64,000 nt of DNA from contig JBKEET010000002.1 of NCBI GenBank assembly GCA_047777475.1, positions 372,001-436,000 of the forward strand, written 5' to 3'. The notes below the pieces were generated by a model. The model was not told the DNA's origin, ran no database searches, and saw only the letters and a list, made by a program, of their open reading frames with translations. This stretch comes from Sutterella sp047777475. Lineage in GTDB: Bacteria > Pseudomonadota > Gammaproteobacteria > Burkholderiales > Burkholderiaceae_F. Positions 52,755 to 61,300 of the stretch are shown here, in pieces; position 1 is the first letter of the stretch; every line of letters starts with the position of its first letter. The position numbers were made by a program, and so were the translations under genes.

Positions 52755-53768
52755 TTAGGGCTTCTTCTGGTCGCGCGGCGCCCACGGATCGAACGCCGGC
52801 GTGGCGTTCACGCTCGGCGGCAGGACCGGATAGACGATCTTCGGCTGCTCGCCGGTGAGCGTTTTGAGGAAGGCGACAATCCGGGCGGTCTCTTCCGCGC
52901 TGTAGCGCCTGCCGAGCTGCACGTCGCCCATGACTTCGACGGCTTTCTCAAGCGTGGCGGCTTCGCCGTCGTGGAAGTACGGGTAGGTGAGCTCAATGTT
53001 GCGCAGCATCGGGACCTTGAATTTCATGCGGTCCTGGTCGCGCCCCGAGATGGCCTCGACGCCCTGCGCCGTGTTCGTCGTTTCGTAGGGACGCACCTGG
53101 CCCATCTTCTGGAAGGACTGGCCGCCGACCTGAGCGCCGTTGTGGCAGATCGTGCAGCCCGATGACTTGAAGAGCTCGTAGCCCTTGAGCTCTTCGCTGC
53201 TCAGGGCCTTCCTGTCGCCCTTGAGCCAGAGGTCGAAGCGGCTGTTGGGCGTCACGAGCGATTTCTCGAACGCGGCCATTGCGTCGGTGATGCGGCCGAT
53301 GTCGACTTTCTCGTCACCGAAGGCGGCCTTGAAGTATTTGCCGTAGCCCGGAATCGAGCCGATGACCCTGACGGCGAGCTCATGCGTGGAGGCCATCTCC
53401 TTGGGATTGGCGATGGGGCCCGCGGCCTGCTCGGCGAGCGTCTTCGCGCGGCCGTCCCAGAACTGGGCGATCTGCCCGTAAGAATTCAGCACCGTGGGCG
53501 AATTGATCGGGCCCTGGGTCCAGTAGTCGCCCACGCTCGTCTTCAGATTGTCGGCGCCGCCCGTGGCGAGGTTGTGGCAGCTGTTGCACGAAATGAAGCC
53601 GGAACGCGAGAGGCGGGGGTCGAAGAAAAGCATTTTGCCGAGCTCAACGAGCGCGGGGTTGTCGATTTTCGCCGGCTCGATCGGATCGATCGGTTCGGCG
53701 GACAGCGCGGAAAAGCTGATGCCGGCGAGGCTCAGACTGATCAGGGCAGCCAGGAGAGATTTTTGCAT
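52755..53768 (-). CDS. ccpA: Di-heme cytochrome c peroxidase
   Basis: Periplasmic bacterial cytochrome c peroxidase (CcpA/MauG superfamily) that reduces H2O2 with electrons from the respiratory chain. The 337 residues start with a signal peptide (MQKSLLAALISLSLAGISFS). Two c-type heme sites are present, CNSCH (61-65) and CTICH (205-209), and KVPMLRNIELTYPYFHDG carries the conserved C-terminal P-x-L-R-N...P-Y-x-H-D-G. The region upstream is AT-rich and contains an FNR-like site, in line with low-oxygen control of ccp genes in other bacteria. Confidence 0.93.
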   Translation of the reverse strand: MQKSLLAALISLSLAGISFSALSAEPIDPIEPAKIDNPALVELGKMLFFDPRLSRSGFISCNSCHNLATGGADNLKTSVGDYWTQGPINSPTVLNSYGQIAQFWDGRAKTLAEQAAGPIANPKEMASTHELAVRVIGSIPGYGKYFKAAFGDEKVDIGRITDAMAAFEKSLVTPNSRFDLWLKGDRKALSSEELKGYELFKSSGCTICHNGAQVGGQSFQKMGQVRPYETTNTAQGVEAISGRDQDRMKFKVPMLRNIELTYPYFHDGEAATLEKAVEVMGDVQLGRRYSAEETARIVAFLKTLTGEQPKIVYPVLPPSVNATPAFDPWAPRDQKKP

Positions 53769-54106
53769 TTGAGGCCTCCTTTAAGCCATTTGACAGGAAT
53801 GCCGCCGGGGGAGGCGGCAAAGTCATGGTAAAAGGAGAATTTTTTGGAATCTATTATTTAATTTTAAAAACATTGATAGTTATTTTCTTTATTATCAGTA
53901 AATACCCTGAAAATTGTAAAAATTTCATGCATCAGGGATTTTACTGACAGGCGCGTCCGATTCGCTGTTATAACGCGGATTTTGAAGATTTTCATGATAA
54001 TCAATGCGATGGAATTTTTCTAAAATAAAAATTGAAAATATAAATCAAAAATCAGTATTAACCATTATTAGAAAATTCTAATATTAATGGCGGCATACAG
54101 AAAAAA
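53769..54106. promoter_or_regulatory. AT-rich regulatory region upstream of the peroxidase gene
   Basis: No gene is visible in this 340-base stretch, which is far more AT-rich than its surroundings from about 53830 to 54090. It holds an FNR-like 14-mer (53991-54004), the palindrome GTTATAAC (53967-53974), which reads TATAAC as a minus-strand -10, and an 8-bp inverted repeat TATTAGAA-AA-TTCTAATA (54066-54083). All could serve the peroxidase promoter. Confidence 0.45.
53991..54004 (-). promoter_or_regulatory. FNR/ANR-like binding site
   Basis: Plus strand TTCAT-GATA-ATCAA, one mismatch from the FNR consensus TTGAT-N4-ATCAA. Its centre is about 25-30 bases upstream of the minus-strand TATAAC, near but not exactly at class II geometry (centre about -38 rather than -41.5). 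Confidence 0.45.
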
Positions 54107-54130
54107 GGCGGCCGCCGGAAGGCAGCCGCC
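54101..54130 (-). terminator. Terminator of the flavoprotein gene
   Basis: GGCGGC/GCCGCC arms (54107-54112 and 54125-54130) with an inner partial stem, then TTTTTT on the minus strand. It lies 28 bases past the flavoprotein stop. Confidence 0.75.
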
Positions 54131-54157
54131 CGATTGCGCATTTAAGCTAAGCGGGAA

Positions 54158-55681
54158 TCATCCGCGCGCCGCCTCGCGGCCCGCGATGCGGCCGTTGACG
54201 ACGCAGTCGGTCGTGGCGCACGACCCAAGGCGCACGGCGCCGTGCACGCCGCCCGTCGCTTCGCCGGCGGCATAAAGGCCGGGGATGACGCGGCCGCGGC
54301 AGTCGAGCACTTCGGCCTTGGCCGTCGTGAGGATGCCGCCCATGCAGTGGTGCACCTTGGGCGACAGGCGCGTCACGAACCAGGGGCCGTCCCCGCAGGG
54401 CTTGAGATCCTCGTTGACGCGGCGGCCCATCGGGTCTTTCTTCGTCTTCACCGATTCGTTGACCGCGGCGACCGTTCTGCGGAAGGCCTCCTCGGGGATG
54501 TGCCGCTCGCGGCAGAGATCGGCGGTCGTGGCGTATTCCTTCAGGACGCCGGCGGCTTTCTCTCGCTCGAGGAAGCCGGGGCGGATCTTCTTGAAGAGCT
54601 CGGCCGCCTTGGCGTCGCCGACCGACAGGCAGTCGTGGCCCATGCCGAGGTGCGCGAAAATCGCGTCGCAGCGGATCTTGCGGTCGGCGAGCTCGTTGAC
54701 GAAGCGCTCGCCCGTGCTGCCGTCGATCCAGAAGCCGTAGGCCTGCGTGTGGCCGGCCCAGGCCCAGCCGATGCCGAAGCCCTTCTCGTCCGGGCTCGTG
54801 TAGGGCAGGCACTGGATCCAGTCCTCCTGGATCATCTGCGCGCCGGCCATGGCCGCCTCGCGCCAGGCCTCGCTCGTCGCGCCGGGCTGGTTGGTGCTTT
54901 GGATCGAGGAGCCGAGGCGCGGGTCGAACATGGAGCGGTAAGCGACGTCGCTGCCGAAGCCGCCGTAGGCGAGCACGATGCCTTTCTTGGCGCGGATCGT
55001 CTTTGCCTTGAGGCCCGAGGCGTCCTTGCCGAAGCGGTAGTTCTCGCGCACCGTCACGCCGACGGCACGGCCGGACTCATCGAGCCAGATGTGCTCCATG
55101 AAAGTGCGCGTGCGCGGCTTGACGCCGAGGCCGGAGAGCTACGCGAGAAGCTTGTTGACGATTTCCGAGCCGCTGCCCGTCACCGTATAAAGGCTCCTCG
55201 GCACGGAGTGGCCGCCCTCGTGCTTGAGGATGGTGTCGCTGAACTTCACCCCGATTTCATCAACGAGCATGCGGTAGGCGCCGTAGGCCTCGTTGCACAG
55301 CGTGCGGACCTTGTCGGCGTGGTTGAGATAGAGGCCGGCTTTCATCATGTCGTTGAACATTTGTTCAGGCGAATCCTTGATGCCCTTGCGCTTCTGAATT
55401 TCGGTGCCGGGCACGCCCATGATGCCGCCGTTGATGATGGAGTTGCCGCCCGGCGTGGCCATCTTTTCGAGAATGACGACGGAAGCGCCCGCCTTGTGCG
55501 CTTCGTAGGCCGCGCACAGCCCGGCGAAGCCTGATCCGACGACCACGACGTCGGCCGTTTCATCCCACGACTTTGGAAGCGGATCGTTCCGTGCGGCAAA
55601 CGCCGGTCCGGCGCCGAGGGTCAGTCCCAGCGCGCCGGCGCATCCGAGAAAATTCCTGCGGTTCATAGAGATAGCAGTCAT
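54158..55681 (-). pseudogene. Tat-exported FAD-dependent fumarate-reductase-like flavoprotein, amber-interrupted
   Basis: A periplasmic flavoprotein of the fumarate/urocanate reductase family (FAD_binding_2). ATG 55681 has AAGGAGG upstream and opens a twin-arginine signal (MNRRNFLGCAGALGL). The FAD site is VVVVGSGFAGLCAAYEAHKA, then ATPGGNSIINGG. The same frame is cut by TAG at 55139-55141, right after GSEIVNKLLA, and continues open as LSGLGVKPRTRTFMEHIW to the normal end, with GGILTT and YAAGEATGGVHG. CAG to TAG is the simplest cause. The total is about 507 codons, a normal length. No cytochrome c domain or partner gene is adjacent, so its electron donor is unknown. Confidence 0.85.
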
Positions 55682-55821
55682 CGCGTCCTCCTTTTGCATA
55701 GCCCTTGGGGATAATTTCATTACAGCATCTCAAGAAAAACGGGGAAACGTGCGGGATGAAACACAAGTTGCGTTTTTCGCAATGTATTTGTGCGTGCCTT
55801 TGGAATAGAATCTTTTCAGTC

Positions 55822-55843
55822 ACTGAATGAACGATCATTCAGT
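55822..55843. promoter_or_regulatory. Perfect 9-bp dyad between flavoprotein and LysR genes
   Basis: ACTGAATGA-ACGA-TCATTCAGT: 9-base arms, 4-base spacer. It lies in the divergent region, immediately before one possible LysR start (ATG 55844) and 37 bases before the other (ATG 55880). It is a likely operator for the LysR protein or another repressor. Confidence 0.6.
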
Positions 55844-56804
55844 ATGATTGACGATGTATTTTTGAGCGCTGTTTCCGACATGCTTTCCTTAGCCCATCTC
55901 AAGACTTTTCTCACTGTCTGCAGACTCGGCAGCTTCACCAAGGCCGCGCACGAGCTCAATCTCACGCAGCCTGCGGTGAGCGGCCACATTGCTTCGCTCG
56001 AAGACGAAGTCGGCATGAAGCTCTTCGACCGCACGGGCAAGAAAATCGTTCTCACCGATGCGGGCGAGGTGGTGCAGAGGAGCGCGCGGTCGATACTCTC
56101 GCGCATCGAGAACATGAGAAACGAGCTCGAGGACCTGCGCATCTCCCGCGGCGTCACGATTCGCGTCGGAGCTTCGAAGCTCACCGGCGTTTACATGATG
56201 CCGGGCATCTTCGTGGCCTTCCGCGACCGGTTCCCTGATCTTGACATGCAGATTGCCGTCCACGCACCGCACACCATCGTCGGGCAACTGGAAGAAAACG
56301 CCTGCGACCTGGCGATTGTCGGCGAAGGCGAAACGATCCTTCCGCCCAGCATCGGGAAGATGAAAATCGGCGAGGACCGGCTGACGGTGATCGCTTCGCC
56401 GGAACATCCACTCTTGAAAAAGCAAAAGCTCACCCTTGCGGATGCTGCCGGGGAAGACTTTATTCTTCCGGGAAGCCGCGACGCATCGCTGCAAAGCTTC
56501 CGTGCCTCCCTTAAAAAAACTTGGCATCCGTTCCGTCGAGATGAATGATGCCGAAGCTGTCAAGCGCGCCGTTGCAAGCGGATCGGGCCTTGCGGTGGTT
56601 TCGCGCTCCGCCGTACGGCACGAGCTTGAGGAAGGGAGCCTTGCTGAGCTGAAAGCCGAGGAGTGGGGGCAGCTGCGCCGCGGCATTTTTATGCTGTGGC
56701 GCCTTGACGGTCATTTGTCGAAAAATGCGGAAGCCTTCATGCACTTCCTGCAGGAGGCGTTTGACGATACGCTGGCCGATGAGGAGAAGCCGCACGATTC
56801 CTAG
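55844..56804 (+). pseudogene. LysR-family regulator, frameshifted
   Basis: A LysR regulator in two frames. The first has the HTH (LKTFLTVCRLGSFTKAAHEL, NLTQPAVSGHIASLEDEVG) and most of the effector domain. It goes out of frame at an A7 run (56513-56519). The other frame continues precisely with LGIRSVEMNDAEAVKRAVAS to the stop at 56804. One A fewer gives a normal protein of about 305-320 residues. Starts at 55844 or 55880 are both possible, and neither has a good ribosome site. It is divergent from the amber-interrupted flavoprotein, its probable target. Confidence 0.82.
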
Positions 56805-56932
56805 AGAATCGCGATGATTTTGGTAAACCGTGGAAATCTCACGGGACTGCTTGCAAAGGCAGAAGCCGCCGGCAAAACATCGCCCGCCGCGGAAATGTCC
56901 GGGCGGGCGCTGCGGCAGGCAGGAAAATCGCC

Positions 56933-57565
56933 TCACATGCCGATCACGTGCTTGGCGGCCTTCAGGTAATTCGTATTGGGCCGGCCCTCGAGGCCGAGCG
57001 CTTCTACGGCGCTTCTGATGGCGGCATAGTTCTCGCTTTCGCAGCAGGCGGTTTCCACCATGGCGTCGTTGAACCACACTTTGGCGTACTCGCAGATGAC
57101 GCCGTTCAGGGAGAAGCCGTAGCGCATCTTCTCAACGCTCACCAGCGCCGTGTCCGGATTGCGGCGGATCAGTGAGCAGAGTTCGTCGAACGTGTAGGCG
57201 TCGCGGGCGAGATCCTGCTCAACGCCCAGTCTGCGGAAAACGTCCCCGAGCGTGCCGCGCCCGACGGAGAAGCGGTATTTGCCCTGCGGCCGGAAGATCT
57301 CGTAGCCTTCGGGCGTCTCGCCGATCTTGAGCTTGACGTCGAGCAGGCCGCCCCGGACCTTGACGTTCGCGTCGTCGCTGAAGCGCGAGAGGATGTAGGT
57401 TTCCTCGGGCATGATGCGGACTTTGAAAAGCTGCGCCTTGCATTTCCACATGTTTTCGCGGACGCCGTCGATGACGCTGCGCCCGAAAACGCGGAATTCG
57501 GCGCGCGGAACGATCTTGGCGGCCTCTTCGGCGGGGGCGGCGTTCTCAGTCAGGGTGTCAGTCAT
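56933..57565 (-). CDS. Divergent CYTH-like protein
   Basis: A 210-residue protein I cannot assign with certainty. Its layout mirrors the CYTH protein encoded 18 bases upstream: VKVRGGLLDVKLKI corresponds to the R-x-R...LTVK strands, EKMRYGFSLNGVICEYAKV to EKIRYKIPADGFVWEIDEF, and METACCESENYAAIRSAV-like text to the AEIE strand. The N-terminal ExExK metal motif is not kept (AEFRVFGR instead). It may be a tunnel-fold paralogue with altered substrate or a binding role. ATG 57565 has GGAGAAACGG upstream. It is probably co-transcribed with the canonical gene. Confidence 0.6.
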   Translation of the reverse strand: MTDTLTENAAPAEEAAKIVPRAEFRVFGRSVIDGVRENMWKCKAQLFKVRIMPEETYILSRFSDDANVKVRGGLLDVKLKIGETPEGYEIFRPQGKYRFSVGRGTLGDVFRRLGVEQDLARDAYTFDELCSLIRRNPDTALVSVEKMRYGFSLNGVICEYAKVWFNDAMVETACCESENYAAIRSAVEALGLEGRPNTNYLKAAKHVIGM

Positions 57566-57583
57566 GTCCGTTTCTCCTTCTCG

Positions 57584-58057
57584 TCACTTTCTGCTCCATG
57601 TCGTGTAAGGATGCGCGACGAGCATGGCATTGTAGTAGCGCGGATCGCCCGAGACCTCCTCGCCGATCCAATCGGGCTTGGGAAAAGGCTGATCCTCGCT
57701 GAGGAGCTCGATTTCCGCCGTGATGAGTCCCTTGTTGGCGCCGAGGAACTCGTCGATTTCCCAGACGAAGCCGTCTGCCGGGATTTTGTAGCGGATTTTC
57801 TCAATTACGGGCTGCTCGGCGAGCTTTTCGAGCATGGCGAGGCAGTCTTCATACGGGATCGGGTATTCGAATTCGAGGCGGGTCACGCCGACCGTCGGGC
57901 CCTTCACCGTCAGGAAAGCCTTGTCGCCGACCGTGCGGATGCGCACGGTGCGCTCCTTGGCGCTGCTGAGGTAGCCCTGGCGGTAGCGCACGCCCGGGGC
58001 GAGCCTGCGCCAGGCGTCGCCGACGACCAAAAACTTGCGCTCAATTTCCTTTGCCAT
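57584..58057 (-). CDS. CYTH-domain triphosphatase
   Basis: A 157-residue single-domain triphosphate tunnel metalloenzyme. It begins MAKEIERKFLV with the ExExK metal-binding motif (E4, E6, K8). TVRIRTVGDKAFLTVKG, EFEYPIP, EKIRYKI, WEIDEF and AEIELLSED follow in the order of the barrel strands. Short bacterial members hydrolyse inorganic triphosphate. The frame is open from 58132, but ATG 58057, with AAGGAATG upstream, is the true start by homology. It is first of a two-gene unit with the divergent CYTH-like gene. Confidence 0.9.
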   Translation of the reverse strand: MAKEIERKFLVVGDAWRRLAPGVRYRQGYLSSAKERTVRIRTVGDKAFLTVKGPTVGVTRLEFEYPIPYEDCLAMLEKLAEQPVIEKIRYKIPADGFVWEIDEFLGANKGLITAEIELLSEDQPFPKPDWIGEEVSGDPRYYNAMLVAHPYTTWSRK

Positions 58058-58375
58058 AAGACATTCCTTATAAAACAGCATTCCGCCGCATCGGACGGGC
58101 AGCCGATCACAGCCGGCAATGCCATGATCCATGACGGATCGTCAGACGGCGACATGCAAAAGCGAAGCCATGACGGGGAATGATATCAATAAGAATTTGT
58201 TATGAATAACAGCGAGGCCCGCGGGAAAACCGCGCGGTGCCGAGCCCTGAAGAAATTATCGCCCGAAGCGAAGAGTGCGCGAAATGCCGGGACGATTTCC
58301 TGAGAATCGGAACAAAGAAAAGGGGGCTTTCCGCCGGCCGGCGGAAAGCCCCGCGCTCACTGAGGAGCCTAAGCG
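58058..58375. other. Intergenic region between autotransporter and CYTH genes
   Basis: No gene is visible. It contains the autotransporter terminator (58323-58352) and an AT-richer stretch (58180-58215) with TTATTGATATCATT on the minus strand, a possible promoter for the CYTH pair. A short GC dyad lies at about 58221-58240. Confidence 0.35.
58312..58352 (-). terminator. Terminator of the autotransporter gene
   Basis: A perfect 30-base palindrome (58323-58352; 15-base arms beginning GGGGCTTTCC), followed on the minus strand by CCTTTTCTTTG. It lies 24 bases beyond the autotransporter stop. Confidence 0.85.
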
Positions 58376-61300
58376 TCAGAAGGACCAGCGAAGGCCCGCG
58401 TTCCAGCTCCATTCGGGAGCGCCGCTGCCGCCGTGGCCGCGGTCGGCGAGAAGCCAGAGCTGGGCGCTGTCGCCGAGCCTGACGGCAAGTCCCGCGCCGT
58501 ACTCGAGCCAGCCCGTGCCGAAGTCGTGCGAGAGCGCGAGACGCTCGCTGCCTTCGCTCATCGCGAAATCGACGTCGCCGCCGAAATCCCGGTTCCAGTC
58601 GGCCTTGGCGAAGAACTGCACGCCGCGGCCTTCCCAGCCGGCGCGAAGCCCCGCGCGCGTCCAGACGCCCGTCGCCGAATCGACGGAGGTCCGGATGCCG
58701 ATGCTGTTGACGAAGGTATCCGAATCCATCCAGCCGACGGTGACCTGGGCCTGAGGCTCGGCGAACCAGCCGCCGCCGAGCGGGATCTTCCAGCCGTACT
58801 CGGCGCCGAGCGTGACGCCGGTGTTTGAAAGCGTGCCGCTGCCGCCGGCGCCCTTGGCGTCGGTCGAAATGTGCGTCACCTTGAAGGACGCGTCGACGTG
58901 CTGCCCGTCGTCCCGCACATAAGTGTCGTAAAGGCCGAGCACGATGCCGCTGCTGTCGCCTTCGCCGACATCGTAGGTGCTGTCGCCGTCGAAATAGGCG
59001 AAGCCCGCGCCGAGGTAGTTCGCGCTGTGTTCGCTGCGGAAAGCGGCGAGGTCGAGTCCTCCCTCGAAGGCGCTCCAGCTCGTCTTCCAGTCGAGCGGGC
59101 CGGACCGGGCACCGAAGCGCGCCCCGCGGGCGCGGGCCCAGACGGTATGCTCGCCGTCGGGACCGAGCGCCTCGTGCACGTCGCCGAAGCGGTGCATGAG
59201 GGTGTCCTGCAGGCTGCGCCAGAGCGTGTAGTTGGTGCCCGCGGCCGAAGCGATCTCCTGGACGGGCGCCGTGTAGCGGCCGTTTTCGTCCGTCGCCGAC
59301 TGCACGATGCTGCTGATGTAAACCTCGGTGCTGTAGCCGGCCGCGAGGTTTTCGGCTGAGGTCGTGCCGCGCTCGTCAATGTAAAGGCTGTAGAAGTAAA
59401 GGTCGGACGTCATCGTCTGTGAGGTGGAGAAGACGCCCTGTTCCTCGCCCATGAGCACGAGTACCGTGCCGATCATGGCCGACGTCCAGACGTCGCCGCC
59501 GGTGTCGACCTCGATGTACGTTTCGCCGCTGTGGGCGCCCGCGATATAAACCGTGTCGTTGCCGGTGTTGGAATCGGCGTTCACCTCGAGCGTGAGCGTC
59601 GACGGGTCGTCGTCCCAGCTGCCGAGCAGGATGGCGTCGCCCGTCGTGCCGTTGGAAAGCGTCACCGCGGCGTTGTGCGTCGAGAGCGTGCCGAGAGTCG
59701 AGCCGCTCTCGGGCGCCCAGGTGCCGCCGTCGGTGAGGCGGATCGTCACGCTCGAAAGCGTTTCGTCGGTCACGCTGCCCGCGATGACCGAGCCGGCGCC
59801 GGCGGTGAGCGAGATGCTGCTGCTCTCGTCGGCCGTGATGTCCGCAACGGTGACCAGCAGGGTGCCTTCGGTGCCCAAAACCGCCGTCGAGCTGTCCGTT
59901 GCGCTGAGCGACTCGACCGTTACGCTTTCGCCGCTGACGGTGAGCTCAGAGCCCCCGGTAAGCGAGGTGACGCCGTAGAGCGCCGTGCTCTCGGCGGAGC
60001 TGCTGCCGACGGTTGCGCTCGAGGCGTCGGTCAGCGTCAGGCCGTATAAGGCGATGCTTTTGCCGAGAACGCTGAGCGTGGAGCCGCTCACCGAGGTTTC
60101 GCCGCTCAGCGTTGCGGAAGCCGTGCTTTCCGAACCGATCTCCGCACCGGATCCGCCGGAGAGCGTCAGTCCGTCCCCGAAAGCGATGCTCTCTCCGAGC
60201 ACTGTCAGATCGGACGCGGTCACGGAAGCCAGGCCGGTCAGGGAGGCCGACAGCGTGCTTTCCGTGCCGACGGATGCGCTCGAGCTTTCGAGCCGCAGGG
60301 CATAGCTGCGGCCGTTGGGATTCATGACGATGTTGCTGCCGAGAATCTTGAGGGTTGCACCGTTCGTAATGAGCGACTCGCCGTTGATGACGACGGCGTC
60401 GTCCGAGCCGCCGGCGCTGTTTCCGACGGTGACCAGCGCGCCGTTCTGTGCCTGCACGGCGCTCTTGCCGGAGGCCGGGTTGATCAGCACGCTGGCGCCC
60501 CTGACGCTCAGGCTGTTCTCGCTGTCGCTGCTGCCGTAGCCGTAATGCATGATGCCGCCCTCGATATCAACCGAGTCGGTCTCGTCGTCGCCGATCTCAA
60601 GCCCCATGCCGGCTGCCACGACGACGTTTTCGTTTCGGCTTTCTAGGTCGTGGATGCAAATGCTGCTGCCGAGGATGGCAGCTTCTGCGGAAGCTTCGTT
60701 GCCGTAAAGCGCGAGCACGCGCCCGCCGATGTCGACGGCGCTCACGCCGCTGTCGCCGATTACCGCGCTGAGGCCGCTGTCATCCGATGAGTACGAAGGC
60801 GAAGCGGAGAAGATCACGGCGTCGGTCACGGAGTCGGCTTCGCTGTCTGACACGCCCTGGGTGCTGCTTGCCGACTCATCGTCCTCCGTGGTGTTATAGA
60901 AATCTGTGCCCCAGTCCCAATAGTCGCTGTTGATGCGGCTGTCGGCCATGGCATCGGCGACGGTGATCTGCTTGCCGTGCACGGCCAGCGTCGAGTCCGA
61001 GGCGTAATTGACAAGCAGGCTGCCTTTGATGACCGTGCTTTCGGACGACTCGTCGCCGATCACAACGCTCTTGCCTGTATCGTAAAGGAGAACGGCAGCC
61101 AGACCGCTGTTGTCGACCTCGACCGATTGGCCGTGCAGGGTGTAAACGCTGCCTTCGGCAGGCATGAGCGAGCCGGCGTAGTAGACGCTGTCGGTGTAAT
61201 CCGCCGAGCCGATGGTGACGGTGCTCCCGCCGCCGCCGTCTTCAATCGTGAGGGCGGTCGTGCCCGAGTCCGAGCTGAACACATCGTTCTGAACGCCGTT

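Noticed and set aside
55139..55141. UAG read as pyrrolysine in the flavoprotein
   Set aside because: No Pyl gene is visible, the family is not known to use it, and a CAG to TAG change explains the site.
55679..55843. An IS insertion or recombination scar explaining the broken pair
   Set aside because: No inverted terminal repeats, target duplication or transposase. Both lesions are single-base.
56881..56909. CGCCCGCC/GGCGGGCG hairpin as a terminator for the CYTH-like gene
   Set aside because: The stem is good, but there is no proper U tract on either strand, so I did not list it.
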